This document shows positions 1-10,153 of a stretch of 64,000 nucleotides of DNA, piece by piece. The stretch is from positions 34,181,602 through 34,245,601 of the forward strand of contig CM060464.1 of assembly GCA_030544235.1 (NCBI GenBank). The letters are read 5' to 3'. The notes below the pieces were generated by a model that was not told the DNA's origin, searched no databases, and saw nothing but the letters and a program-made list of their open reading frames with translations. A program made the translations under genes and the position numbers. Positions within the stretch are counted from its first letter, which is position 1, and every line of letters starts with the position of its first letter. This stretch comes from Lepturacanthus savala (Eukaryota; Chordata; Actinopteri; Scombriformes; Trichiuridae).

Positions 1-373
1 GGAAGAATTCGCCCAACCTGCTAACTGTCTACCTCCTAAGGATTTCCCTCTACCTTAACACCTGTACCCCTATTGCCTGATAATAGAAATACCTGGTGAA
101 AACCCCTTAGTTAACGACAGCTTCTTCCTAAATGGTAACAGTTGTTATAATTGCTGGTAATTTATTTAAACAATAAATATACTTTTATTGTTAAGGGAAT
201 ATTAATTTCAGAGTCTAGATCAACCTACAAGAGCCTTCATCTATGGACTTGACTTAGGTACACAGAACTAATTATTTTTACATCAATGAGGAGAGGCGGG
301 TAACCATTTAAAAACACCCAAGTAATCAAACAAGAAAACTAGTAGTCTTTTACTTTAAATGCAAAAAGAGTGC
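1..373. other. unassigned AT-rich flank
   Basis: No open frame of note, no recognisable RNA gene and no clear transposon end were seen. The stretch ends at a minus-strand polyadenylation-type signal (374-379) described separately. Confidence 0.4.
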
Positions 374-804
374 TTTATTCAAGATATGCAAGAGCTCAGA
401 GCAAAAATATAATAAGTAAAAAGGGTTATGAAATCAAAAGTCAATCAACAAAATATATCTCTTTCCCTAACCTATCTCTAAATTCCCTAACCTGTACTAC
501 TCACAAATCCCCTTGATCTGGAAGACAGCTTTGTCAGAGTTGGAGCAATCTCCGTAGATGTTTGAAGAAAAGTTTGAGTTCAGAGTCTTTGGAATGGCAT
601 TTGGTCTATGAGCTCCAGCTCATAACCCGATCTGGATCTGGTTAAAAATTGCTAATGGCCAAAGGCCATTAGCCTGTTGCTTTGTAGCATAAAAAGAATC
701 TTCAAATTTTCTTTGTCGATGTAGCTTTTTTGTTCAGAGTGTCGCAGTGTCCCCATGCAACCCAAAAAGAGCTCCTTTGGACTAAAAAATCTAGGGTTTA
801 TATA
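374..804 (-). promoter_or_regulatory. possible LTR-like segment: TATA box and poly(A) signal, minus strand
   Basis: On the minus strand a TATATAAA box lies at 804-797 and an AATAAA signal in a T-rich context at 379-374, about 420 bases downstream. A short perfect hairpin (9-bp arms, 3-base loop) sits at about 651-672 between them. TATA box plus downstream AATAAA in one orientation is the arrangement of an LTR. No TG...CA boundaries, second LTR or convincing primer-binding site were found, so a plain 3' UTR or chance is possible. The RG-rich open frame at 1,522-2,172 reads in the same direction just upstream. Confidence 0.25.
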
Positions 805-1521
805 CTTTTCTAGCTGTCCCTTATTTGGTCAAACACAACTTCATTGGTGGATAAGAACTGCTGTGGAAAGCACCTTTTTTACCAACAGAGTGACGTCTTG
901 GCTATGCTTCTGTCAACTCATCAGAACAAGACCAAATGGTCAACCCATATTAGGTATGTCGGTTCATGACATTTTGTCAAAACTAAAGCAGTAGGCATAA
1001 ATAAATTTCCAGTATTACGCAATTTTGCATAACAACAATAAGGTTCCGAGCCTCCTGTTAAACACGCCGTCTGTATCTGCTGGAAAGTGCTTCCCTCTGC
1101 AATTCTCACTTCCCTATTAAACTCGTGATCTATCTTTTATACATTCAACATTTTAATCACACTTTTATTACATTTGATACTTCATAACTTCATTCTTATT
1201 ACATTTCCATATCTTATTAGTACTTATTAATCATTTGTTTGTCTTATCATTAGCTTAGTTACAATGGTTATATGAAACAAATCATGAATTCTACTACTTT
1301 ATACTAGTTCCTCTTTCTCAAGGCCTTTAACATTTAACACATTTGTTACATGTTAGATTTTACCAAAATCTCATACAAATAGATCCTATGATGTTAAAAT
1401 GTCAACAATCTTTATCTTTTCCTTTAACCTTACATCTGATCATAACACCCAATGATTTCAATAATACTTTTATATACTCACAATACACTTTAAACTTTTT
1501 AATCACCCTCCTGGCCTCTTC
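805..1521. other. AT-rich sequence without recognised gene
   Basis: Short open frames here (for example at 921-1,109 minus) have no recognisable domain. From about 1,130 to 1,500 the sequence is strongly AT-rich. It lies between the RG-rich ORF (upstream on the minus strand) and the TATA/AATAAA pair, so it may belong to the same mobile element. Confidence 0.4.
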
Positions 1522-2172
1522 TTACTGTATGGTTCTTCTCAGCCTCCAGCTCCGTATTTTGGCAGGTTTTGGCAGCTCGTCCTCCCTTCCTCTCTCGACC
1601 CTCTCGACCGATGTTGAAACCTCGTTCAGGTCCGGAATGGGAGACATTGACTTCCATGCGTCGACGTCGAACACTTCTTCTGTTTTTACCGTCTCAGGTG
1701 CAGGGGGGCTCTTTATGACTGTAGTATATCTTGGTTGGTCTTCGTCTTCGGATTCATCGATGATTTCAATTTGAGGATATCTCATTTCTCTCATTGGACT
1801 TGGGTTTATTTCAGGGCCCAATCTGTTCATAATACTTGGTTTGAACACCAGAGGGTGTTCGACCTCTGGTGTTAGTACAGGCATTTCAGGTTCTGGTGGA
1901 GGTCTGACCTCGGTTGCTGATCTTCTTGCTCTTCTTTGTACCCATTGGCGGATGTAAGGCCTCACATTTGAGCTCAAATGAGGCTTTTTCATGGCTTCTT
2001 GATGAAATGTTTTGAACTCTTGGGGTTTTTTGTCACCTCTGCCTCCTCCTCGGTAGTAACCCCTGTGGTAACCCCTGTGGTGACCTCTGTGCCAAAAGGC
2101 ATTTATTTTGTTACCATAGATGTCCGGATTTGCGCCTCTAGCGACAACTGCTAGCGAGCCATGTTGACTAAG
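1522..2172 (-). CDS. unrecognised RG/HRG-rich ORF, probably a mobile-element fragment
   Basis: The minus-strand frame is open for 216 codons from just after a TAG at 2,175-2,173; the first ATG is at 1,992, so a start at this ATG would lose the N-terminal 60 codons. The N-terminal part contains NPDIYGNKINAFW followed by HRGHHRGYHRGYYRGGGRG, a basic glycine/arginine/tyrosine tract typical of RNA-binding linkers. The middle is rich in proline and glutamate, with an acidic run (IDESEDEDQ). I do not recognise the family. A diverged relative of residues around NPDIY to the 'HQEAMKKP' region occurs at 17,427-17,590, so the sequence is repeated in the genome. That favours a transposon or retroelement ORF over a single-copy gene. 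A spliced exon of a host gene is the alternative. Confidence 0.4.
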   Translation of the reverse strand, partial: LSQHGSLAVVARGANPDIYGNKINAFWHRGHHRGYHRGYYRGGGRGDKKPQEFKTFHQEAMKKPHLSSNVRPYIRQWVQRRARRSATEVRPPPEPEMPVLTPEVEHPLVFKPSIMNRLGPEINPSPMREMRYPQIEIIDESEDEDQPRYTTVIKSPPAPETVKTEEVFDVDAWKSMSPIPDLNEVSTSVERVERGREDELPKPAKIRSWRLRRTIQ

Positions 2173-2633
2173 CTACCATTCCATTGCTACTTCACATCTG
2201 GATCCTGTGTAGGCAAACCGTGTGCCCAGACATCACCGAAGCTCCGTCGAACCCAAAACCAGCATACACGGATATGCTAATTATATTATTTCAACCAATA
2301 TTATATCAAATCCTACTATCACACACGTACTGGAAACACAACTGGTTTGTTTACAGTGCAGATCTCGCGGGAGTAAACATCCCTGGGGCTAATTCTACGG
2401 GGTGCCTTAGGGGACATTACGGTTGCATCTTCTCACAGTAACGCAGCAAGTTTAACGCATTTCATTACCACTAAATGGTCAGTAGATGGCGCCTTAGCTT
2501 CGCAAAAAACATGCAAACGATGCAAATCATTAACAGTATCCAGTAACAGTATAGGCCTATTTAGACCAGCACAGCAGCCCCTGTAATACAAAATATCCAG
2601 AGACTCATGGTAATATACAGGTGCTGCCCATAT
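2173..2633. other. unassigned intergenic sequence
   Basis: No coding or repeat signature was recognised. The plus-strand open frame at 2,184-2,441 has no domain and no splice or promoter context. Confidence 0.4.
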
Positions 2634-2867
2634 TAATTAGAATATCATGTAGAAGTTGTTTTATTTCCACAATTTCATCAAGACTGTTACATTTTCTGAG
2701 ATATCAAAAGTTGAGGGTTTTTTTTTTTTTGAAGACCAAGATGTGCAAAAAAATAAATAATGAATTGTGGGAACAGTTTAAGATGTAGCTCATGTATTAA
2801 TAATGAACATTTAACATTATTGATGAAATTGTGGAAATAAAACAACTTTTACATGATATTCTAATTA
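2634..2867. mobile_element. MITE-like element with ~47-bp terminal inverted repeats
   Basis: The left end (2,634-2,680, starting TAATTAGAATATCATG) reappears almost perfectly as its reverse complement at 2,820-2,867. About 140 bases of AT-rich non-coding sequence lie between, with no transposase. This is the structure of a short non-autonomous DNA transposon. A target-site duplication could not be fixed because both ends are A/T. Confidence 0.75.
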
Positions 2868-3776
2868 TGTGGGCTACACCTGTAGTTCAAAGAGATGACA
2901 AACTGTCAATTCAATGGGCTCATTTGACAACATTATGTTAAGTAATTTGAGAATTTGACCTAAAATACTTGGTTTGCCTTTTTTTTCTTTGTATGTTTTC
3001 CTGTATGAAGTGTACCATTGTAATATCATCCTAAAGCCATTTTCAACCAAGCTAGTGTTAAAAGTTACTCTACTAAATAGCTGAAATTTGGTGATTTCAA
3101 AGGATTTTCATATCAGCTTTTTTTTTCTTTTTAAACATTCTAGCCCCTGTACCTCATTGACAGTACATCACAAAAGTCTCCTCAAAAGTCAGTCTCTTCC
3201 AGTAGATTCCACAGAGCTTTCAAGTCATACCAGCCACTTTAGTGTGCAGACACAGTAACCATTTAAGTAAATAAAGAGGTTAATAAAGTTTATTAATGCT
3301 GATACTAATGCAAATCACCCAGCCAGCACACCATATGCCGTTTACAAAGCTGTTTTATTTAAAAACAAAAACAAACAAACCTGACTTTCAATAAATGGAG
3401 TGGAGTGAATTATATGAAGGATCCAAAAACCTCCCTCCTCCGATCCTTGCCCTGAATAAACGTCTGGGCAATGTCTCTCCTATTGAGATTTTCCAGCCTT
3501 TCTTGGTGGATATGGCACACTGCCATTCCATTCAGCCTTCTTTGGGTCATGTGGCGTGGCGAGGAAAGTCAGATTAACAAAAACGCCAAACGGCATTACG
3601 TTATTAATGTCCAACGAGGTATTTAAATGTAGGCAACAGGCTACGCGGAGATAGAAGGCGAACGTTTGTCTCTTGCCTCGTACGATTTTACTTTCACGAG
3701 AGGACATTACTTCGAGACTCTCAGAAATGCAATGTGGTATGATTAAGTATATATTTATAAAGTACAATTTACTTAC
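2868..3776. other. unassigned intergenic/intronic sequence
   Basis: AT-rich sequence with T-runs and short tracts such as AAACAAACAAAC (3,365-3,380). The minus-strand frame running from the exon at 3,839 into this stretch is read-through past a splice donor. No other coding signature was found. Confidence 0.4.
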
Positions 3777-3839
3777 AGAAGTGACTTTTTGAAAAAACGA
3801 CGCAATAGTCTTTTGCTTTTTTGTTGGCCGTCTCATCAT
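3777..3839 (-). CDS. possible first coding exon, hAT/zinc-finger-type N-terminus
   Basis: On the minus strand an ATG-ATG start at 3,839 opens 21 codons (MMRRPTKKQKTIASFF then QKVTS). A consensus splice donor, GTAAGT, follows directly at 3,776-3,771. A short basic stretch followed by an I-x-S-F-F motif is typical of N-termini of hAT-derived and TTF/MYM-type zinc-finger proteins in fish (family knowledge). Upstream, 3,840-3,980 is relatively GC-rich and could be a promoter. No downstream exon was identified to the left, so the gene may be broken or have its next exon outside what I can recognise. Confidence 0.35.
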
Positions 3840-5069
3840 GCCATGCCGTGCTGCTGAACGTGCAGCTAGCTGTCCAAGTGATCAGTTGGTAACCGTGGCA
3901 ACCAAAGTCGACGACGACTCCACACTCGTTGCTGCACAGTCTAAACGAATCACTTGCTTGATGCGTGTTGTTACACACAACCCGCATCAGCACACACACC
4001 TCAGTAAACCAAATATTATGTTAATTCATATTTTGGTTTCCTCGTGATGCTTGAATCAGAAGATTTCAAGACGATAAAGTTAAAAAAAAAATAAAAATAA
4101 AAAATAAGCTACATAAAAGTAGGTGGGACGGATCTACGGTCATTCAAAAGTGGGTGTGTCATGACACACCTGACACACCCACTATCTGCGCCCCTGGCTA
4201 CTATATATATATATATTCAAATAAATGACACAAAATTGAATTCCTTAAACTCGCATTTATTTATAACAATCAAGTATGCAATTGTGTAACAATACAAGCC
4301 AAATGTGGTGGTCATCACCATCTAGAAAAATACATAGCATGTGTAACCAATGTAAACTGTTGCTTTTTTATTAAAGCAACATTCCGTTCCTTCAAAGTGC
4401 AAATGCTTCTTAAAGTTACATTTAAAAAAAAAATTCACTTTCAAAATTTCAATCAGAAAACATTTGGCTTTCAGATGACCAATACAAACAAAAATGTCAA
4501 AGTAACTGCCTGAGGTGATCCTAGGGTTACTGTACTTTTCAAAAAAGCAAAATAAATGGACCATTTTGCCAAGTCACAAAAACCCAAAACAGGCTGAAGA
4601 GTGTGGAGACTATAGTAGAGGAACGTTTTAAGTTATCTGTCTCTGGTTTGTCCTTTTGACTTTCAGTATGGCAGCTTTCAGTATGGCAGTACTAATACAA
4701 AGAAAATTGTCGACTCTTGAAGTTGCATTTGGCTGCTTTACGATTACTAAAATCTAGATGGCTAAAACAGCCCCCATACAAAAGTCAAATCAAAATGTTA
4801 CCATGGTAAATGCCATCATGGCTGACTATGCATTTTGCTACCAGTCTATCTTCACTAGATGTAGCTGTTTCAGGGATTTAAATTTCTCATAGTTGTAAAT
4901 AGCTATGCATGTGGAGTCCACAGTCTTGGCCGGGCTGTGGATTGCCCCACCTTCGTCTGTGGCTATTTCCCATGTGACCTGGTCGGTCACATGTTATGAA
5001 AGAAAAGACGGGACAGATCTTATTTATTGGCACCCAGTTTTGAGGAAAAAAAGAAGAAGAAACGTATGA
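3840..5069. other. repeat-rich stretch without recognised gene
   Basis: Contains an A-rich tract (4,080-4,110), a short palindrome GTGGGTGTGTC...GACACACCCAC (about 4,150-4,184) typical of interspersed repeats, and a (TA)n run at 4,203-4,216. A minus-strand open stretch of about 50 codons at about 4,835-4,990 looks compositionally protein-like but carries no recognisable domain. Confidence 0.4.
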
Positions 5070-5300
5070 CACATCTTTTCCCACATGAAATGAATGAGAA
5101 GTTGTGAAACCTGACACATTTTCAGTAAAAGGCCCTATAGAAATTAGAAATAGTAGACTTGTAGTAGATACTGGTAGACTCAAAAGAATCCCTCCAACCC
5201 CCACAACTCTTACTGTTTCTTTGGATTTTTTCAACTTTATGGATTTTGTTGGTTTTAAATTCGAAAGTGAAGCTCCTGTATCCACAAGACATAACGTCTC
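5070..5300 (-). pseudogene. pro: endogenous retrovirus protease fragment
   Basis: In the frame ending at 4,887, residues 2-5 read DTGA, the active-site motif of retroviral aspartic proteases. It is followed by conserved-looking beta-strand sequence (SKETVRVVGVGG, then IGPFTE). The preceding protease residues (EPNFMIEVN) are in another frame, so there is a frameshift just before the active site. Homology fades by about 5,070, so the protease is truncated and there is no reverse transcriptase behind it. It belongs with the gag remnant to the right. The fragment is inactive. Confidence 0.7.
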
Positions 5301-5489
5301 TATTTACCTCGATCATGAAATTAGGTTCTTCATTTGTTGTTGCCAATTTAATTAGTGGAGCTTGGATAACATTTCCTTCTGTTTTAATTTGGTCACTGTC
5401 CTGACAGCTCTATGAGTTGTGCGGTGGGGGATGCTGGTATTCCTCCTGAGTTCTCCCTAATGCTGCCATAGGCAGGGTATATTTGTTTT

Positions 5490-6182
5490 GTTGTGCTCTA
5501 TGTGGACAGTCCCCTACCCAGTGATCTGGCTCACCACAAAAGAAGAAGGATCACATTCTGATTTGATTGATTGTCATGTATTTCTGTCCCTCCTTCCTCT
5601 GTTGTTGGTTCCCCTGCCTCTGCAACCTCTCGGAGCTCCACCTGTATAGTGAGAAACTTGAACATACATTAGCATTTCTTGCATTTTATAATATATTTGT
5701 TCTGTATTATCCCAATGATGCTGAGCTAGCTCTACTAGTTTATTCATAGGTTTTCCTGAGGACCCAACTGTCATTTGCACTTTCAATTAAATTTTTGGTT
5801 GAAGGCTACTCACAAAGTTATATGCTGGATCACATTCCGCTGAACAGCTAAAGCTATCACATTGTAGAATGTCTGTGCTTCTTCGTAGGGTTACTGGGAA
5901 TTTCACATATCTCCAAATGTGAAGGTCACCAGACATTGATTCATGCGTCACATCAAAGCCAACTGAATTCCTTTGATGTTCCCCACCTTCCCTTTTGTTG
6001 ACATCCAAATGTCTTTGTTTTCCTTGTGATTGCTTTGATCTCATGACATAGAAGCTATAGACCCACCACCATTCAGGGTTGACTTTCTGTAACAGACTTG
6101 GTCTGTGACAGTATAGATCACTGAGAATAAATTTCCCACCATACAGCAAACTTGTACAAGACTCTGGAATTTTCTTCAACAA
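5490..6182 (-). pseudogene. gag: endogenous retrovirus gag (capsid-nucleocapsid) fragment
   Basis: A minus-strand frame runs from 6,182 to 5,574 with a single in-frame TAA (5,789-5,787). The part after the stop (LVELAQHHWDN, then an R/G-rich segment) resembles the end of capsid and the nucleocapsid linker of gamma/epsilon-like fish retroviruses. At about 5,550-5,500, in a shifted frame, lies a zinc-knuckle remnant CGEPDHWVGDCP; the first cysteine of the C-x2-C-x4-H-x4-C pattern has become phenylalanine. Order and orientation (capsid, knuckle, protease) are those of a provirus on the minus strand. No LTR was found for this copy. Confidence 0.6.
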
Positions 6183-6651
6183 ACATCACAAAAAAAACCA
6201 AAAACTGTAACTAAGCCGATTGCGCAGTATGACATTTTTCGGGGTACTTGTATAGATGCTAGATTTCAGTGCTTCTCTGACTTCAAACTTCCGATTTACA
6301 AGGACAACTGAATGCACCTTGTTGCAAAAACACTGCGACGATCACTTTCTCCTTTATTTAACCTGTTTGTCGACTTACGTAGGGACAGTGTGGGAGAGGG
6401 GGACAGATCGGTGTCACTGTAAATGTGTCCTCTGTGCTATCTGCGCCCATGCAGACATAAAAAAGTTTTTTTATGTTTGTATAATATTTATTTTTGAAGG
6501 CGCATTTGTAACCCATAGATAGACCCACGCTCTGGTTCTTCCGGCCGGCATCCGACACAGTGCAACAGTTTTCACCCGTTTTATAAAAGTTAGCGGTTCA
6601 CCAAGTTAAAGCAAGAGTAACGAGACCGTTGGTTTTAAAAATGTAAGCAAT
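6183..6651. other. unassigned sequence
   Basis: No recognisable gene. The plus-strand open frame at 6,256-6,522 has no domain; its sequence is mixed GC and could be promoter-like, but no exon was confirmed. Confidence 0.35.
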
Positions 6652-6797
6652 AGAAAGTACAGACACTTGTGTGAAAATGTAATGACTAGAAGTCAGAAGT
6701 AGGCAGAAAAAATAGTAATGGAGTAAAGTATAGATACCTAAAAAGTGTGCTTAAGTACAGTAACAAAGTATTTGTACTTTATTACTTGACACCTCTG
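6652..6797 (+). repeat. dispersed repeat, copy 1 (ends GACACCTCTG)
   Basis: A stretch with AAAGTATAGATACCT, AAGTACAGTAACAAAGTA and a terminal TTACTTGACACCTCTG. Related sequence in the same orientation ends at 7,531, so this is one of two copies of an interspersed element of the kind common in teleosts. The left boundary is approximate. Confidence 0.55.
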
Positions 6798-7363
6798 ATG
6801 ATACCCCAGTTTTTAAGCTGGAAGTGCTCAGTTCTGATGTTATGTTGTGTGTAGCTCCGAGTTCCGACGTCCAATAAAGCATCATCTCGACCCATGTGTG
6901 GTCCTAGAGGAGCAGGTTCTTTTGCCTGTGCCTGCCGCGTGAACCTGATTCAAATGGCTGAATGATTAACTCAAAGAGTAAGTGATGATTTATCTATTGA
7001 GCCAAAGAAGGAAACAAAAAATCAGCATTTTTTTTCTTTTAAGAACCAAAAGGTATAAATATCCAACGCCTGTTGCCTTTCCAAATAGACCCCCTATGGA
7101 AATGTTACCATCATCACCGCCATGTACTGCTAGTGTCTCTCTGTTTCTGGCAGTTTTGCAGGCCTGAATACCTACCTCTTGAGTGCTACCTCAGTTTGGA
7201 TGTTGAATTCCAAAAAAGTTTGAGAAAGAACATGCTCCTCGAGTTGCTTTGTCTTTGATAGTAATGGGATTATGATGATGCTGTGTCTTAGGCCACGTGT
7301 ATAATCTGTTTCAAATTAAGCTTCCAATCTATATATTGGCACCGACTAATTTATTTTATGTAT
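6798..7363. other. unassigned sequence between two dispersed repeats
   Basis: Short overlapping open frames around 6,982-7,258 have no domain and are not in a credible exon context. No RNA gene was seen. Confidence 0.35.
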
Positions 7364-7531
7364 TTTTTTTATGTTACTTTATACTTTAAGTAGATTTATG
7401 AGCACATACTTTTTCAGTTTACTTGAGTAAAGACATCAAGTTGATACGTAAACTTTTACCAGAGTGTTTTTAAACTGCAGTATCTATACTTTTACTTAAG
7501 TAACAAATGTGTGTACTTTTGACACCACTGA
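7364..7531 (+). repeat. dispersed repeat, copy 2 (ends GACACCACTG)
   Basis: Contains CTTGAGTAAAGACATC, CAGTATCTATACTTTTAC and TTACTTAAGTAAC, and ends TTTTGACACCACTG, matching the end of the copy at 6,652-6,797. Probably a non-autonomous DNA transposon or SINE-like element. Confidence 0.55.
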
Positions 7532-7577
7532 TATAAACCCAGTTTTGTGCAACCGGTTCCCAAAACTCAGTTAAAGG

Positions 7578-7602
7578 AAGGGTAGGGTTAGGGTTAGGGT
7601 TA
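7578..7602 (+). repeat. short interstitial telomere-like repeat
   Basis: About three and a half tandem TTAGGG units (GGGTAGGGTTAGGGTTAGGG). Too short to indicate a chromosome end. Confidence 0.8.
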
Positions 7603-7767
7603 AACTTGCTTCAAGCAGGCAGCATTTAAAAAAAAACACCTCACAAGACCAACCCCCTGTCTCCAGACTCCCCCGTGAAGCCACGTCCCCAGAGAACAGG
7701 AGCGTGCACCACTTGTTCTCGAAGGTTAGCGAATGCAACGCTACTACATTCCGCTACGTTTTTTCCT

Positions 7768-8909
7768 ATGGCTCATTCACAGGTAAAAAAATTCCTCACA
7801 ACATCATAATTAACCTAAAAGACGAACATTATGGCTATTTAAAGTTATATTTATTAATATATTAGATTAGAGGTTTGACTTTTCAGTTTTTATTTTTATA
7901 GGTGTAAGCCAGTAAAAACAGCAAATCTCTGTTAACTGTTCGCCTTGTTGCTTTGAACGCATTGAGCAGTGTATATCACCATTATGTTTTTTTTGACCAA
8001 ATATCTTTACAGTAGTGTGCAGAACTTTACATCATAGCTAAAGTTATCCTAATTTATCAAGTTTATAATATGTAGCTGATCACAAGTGTGTTTTGTTTGA
8101 CTTTTAGCTGTGTTAAATAAATTGTTCATTTATTTAGAGCTTCCATGATGAGAGCCTTGTTGGTTCTGATTCTGATTATACTCTGGAGCCATCTACATCC
8201 AGAGAACAACCCCAGCGACATGTAAGAGGAGCACCAAGGGCCCGAAGAGGAAGAAGAGGAAGAGGAAGGGCACGCGGAGACCGGACAAGTGGTCTTGTAG
8301 ACGAAGACATAAAAAGAGTACAAGATCTTCAAGCCCGAAGGATTGCTGACGAGCAGGTATTTATCACATTACTTCTCTGTTATCCATTTTAAATAGCCCA
8401 TTATAACTGATTTTATTTTGTTAGTTTTTATTGTTTTCATGTATAACTTATGCTTTTATGTAGCACTTTGAGATTGTTTTCAATGAAAATGCATTACAAA
8501 TCAAATGATATTGCTTTTTAAATGTATCTTGCCTCTGACAAAGTACTGTTTTTATCTTAATCGAGTTTTCAGTGACTTGTTAACTTACCTATAATGGACT
8601 GTATACATAAAATACAAGGACAACATGGCTGTTCTTTAGAGTTTGTTATTTTATTTACAGGCCAGGATTCACTCACTGAGCTTAGCACAATCACATGAAC
8701 TGCTGGAGCTCTGTCTGACCCGTGACTTCAGTCTAATGCTCGACGTGCTCCAACTTACATCCAGTGCCCCTCCATCAGACCCCCCAGCTGCAGGGCGACC
8801 CCCATGGTGTGTCTACACAAACTGCCAGGAGATGCCCACGGATATAGAGAGAAAATGCTGTGGACAAGTTCAGGACTCCTGCTACTGGCAGTTGTGTGGA
8901 TCTGTATGA
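7768..8909 (+). CDS. P2X7 intracellular-domain-like protein, three exons
   Basis: Exons fit at 7,768-7,782 (ATG GCT CAT TCA CAG, then donor GTAAAA), 8,138-8,356 (acceptor TTTATTTAG, donor GTATTT) and 8,661-8,909 (acceptor TTTATTTACAG, stop TGA). All junctions are phase 0, giving 160 residues. Residues 33-54 are an arginine/glycine-rich tract. Residues 80-105 resemble the helical start of the fish P2RX7_C family. WC-x4-C (127-133) and CC (144-145) match its zinc-binding cysteine cluster. In human P2X7 this domain forms the cytoplasmic ballast; fish genomes also carry many short soluble P2RX7_C proteins like this (family knowledge). Oddity: the frame stops 15 residues after the CC pair, so most of the usual domain end is missing. 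Either a further exon exists after an unrecognised donor or the gene is truncated. Function unknown. Confidence 0.6.
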
Positions 8910-9238
8910 TATATTTAAAGTTAAAACTAAATAAATCACAGTTTATTGGTCAGGAGACTCAAGAAAATAAAAAAAAAACATTAAAACAAAGACATATAGA
9001 ATATATCAGGATCACATCAAGAAAAAAAGAGTAAAAACTATGAATACACATTTAAACTACTCAGGACTTTCAGTGGGAAAATAATGATGAATAAAATAAT
9101 TACTTTTTAATCTCTAAATCGTTGAATTATCAAATTTATCGGTTTCGGAATCTTCTGGAAGGACTGACGTCATCATCCAGCATAGACAGCGGCCATCTTG
9201 TTCTCTCCCTTTGACTCTCAGCTCCACTCAGTAGTTAT
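8910..9238. other. 3' flank of the P2RX7_C-like gene
   Basis: AT-rich with a possible AATAAA at about 8,929 and A-runs at 8,965-8,980. At 9,189-9,200 there is GGCCATCTTG, a YY1-type element often found at vertebrate promoters, immediately before the inverted-repeat element. Confidence 0.4.
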
Positions 9239-9524
9239 GGGAATTGTCGTTCACTTTGAAGAACTAGTTCAGTTCAGACCGTTCAGTAAAAAAACCCATT
9301 CATTTCGTTCATTTCGTTCACTCTGTGCTTTCTGCTTTCCTATTCAACAAATAAAATGCAACAAAATGATTTCTGATGTCAGACATGGAACCACCAGCTT
9401 ATTTTATTTGACAAAAATAACTGCTCAATTAAATGTACAATCAAAAATAAACAAACAAGTATGAAATTAACTATTAACATAATATTAAGATGCTGTGTAT
9501 TGAAAAAAATAAAAAATAATAATG

Positions 9525-10025
9525 GATCAGTGATCGGTTCGCACCCACTAACAGGGAAGCGGATCAGTGAACGGCTCGCACCCACTTAGAGGAAAGTAGT
9601 TCAGTGAAGTTGAACACTGTACACTGAACTACTTTCCTCTAAGTGGGTGTGAACCGTTCACTGTACTACTTTCCTCTAAGTGGGTGCGAGCTGTTCACTG
9701 AACTACTTTCCTCTAAGTGGGTGTGAGCTGTTCACTGAACTACTTTCCTATTAGTGGGTGCGAGCCATTCACTGAACTACTTTCCTTTAAGTGGGTGCAA
9801 ACCGTTCACTGAACTACTTTCCTCTAAGTGGGTCGAGCCGTTCACTGAACTACTTTCCTCTAAGTGGGTGTGAGCTGTTCACTGAACTACTTTCCTCTAA
9901 GTGGGTGCGAACCTTTCACTGGTCCGCTTCCCTGTTAGTGGGTGCGAACCGTTCACTGAACCGCTTCCCTGCTAGTGGGTGTGAATCGTTCACTGAACTA
10001 CTTTCCTCCAAGTGGGTCTGAGCCA
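9525..10025. repeat. 37-bp minisatellite with an inverted start
   Basis: From about 9,620 to 10,025 a 37-bp unit (core CTACTTTCCTCTAAGTGGG followed by TGCGAGCCGTTCACTGAA) is repeated about eleven times with base changes. Just left, at 9,527-9,607, two units lie in the opposite orientation, so the array turns around at about 9,608-9,622. The open frame through the repeats (9,791-10,021) is a by-product and not a gene. Confidence 0.85.
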
Positions 10026-10125
10026 CTTAATGAACGGCTTCACGTGAAATAGTTCTGAACGAATCCACTGAATTTAAGGGGAAGCCGTTCAGTGTACGGT
10101 TCGCTCTTGTACTGTTGGTGTCTGT

Positions 10126-10153
10126 GTCCTTTTTTTTTTTTTTTTTTTTTAAT
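10126..10153 (+). repeat. poly(T) tract
   Basis: A run of about 21 T inside the inverted-repeat element, possibly a slipped homopolymer. Confidence 0.7.

Noticed and set aside
285..315. A retroviral primer-binding site (TGGTTACCCGCC on the minus strand) next to the LTR-like segment
   Set aside because: It starts with TGG but does not match a tRNA 3' end that I know, and no LTR boundary lies at the right distance.
8126..8332. Minus-strand serine-rich open frame
   Set aside because: It is the shadow of exon 2 of the plus-strand P2RX7_C-like gene, opposite its arginine/glycine tract.
9791..10021. Open frame with repeated SLNYFPLSG residues
   Set aside because: It is a reading of the 37-bp minisatellite, out of phase with any gene structure.
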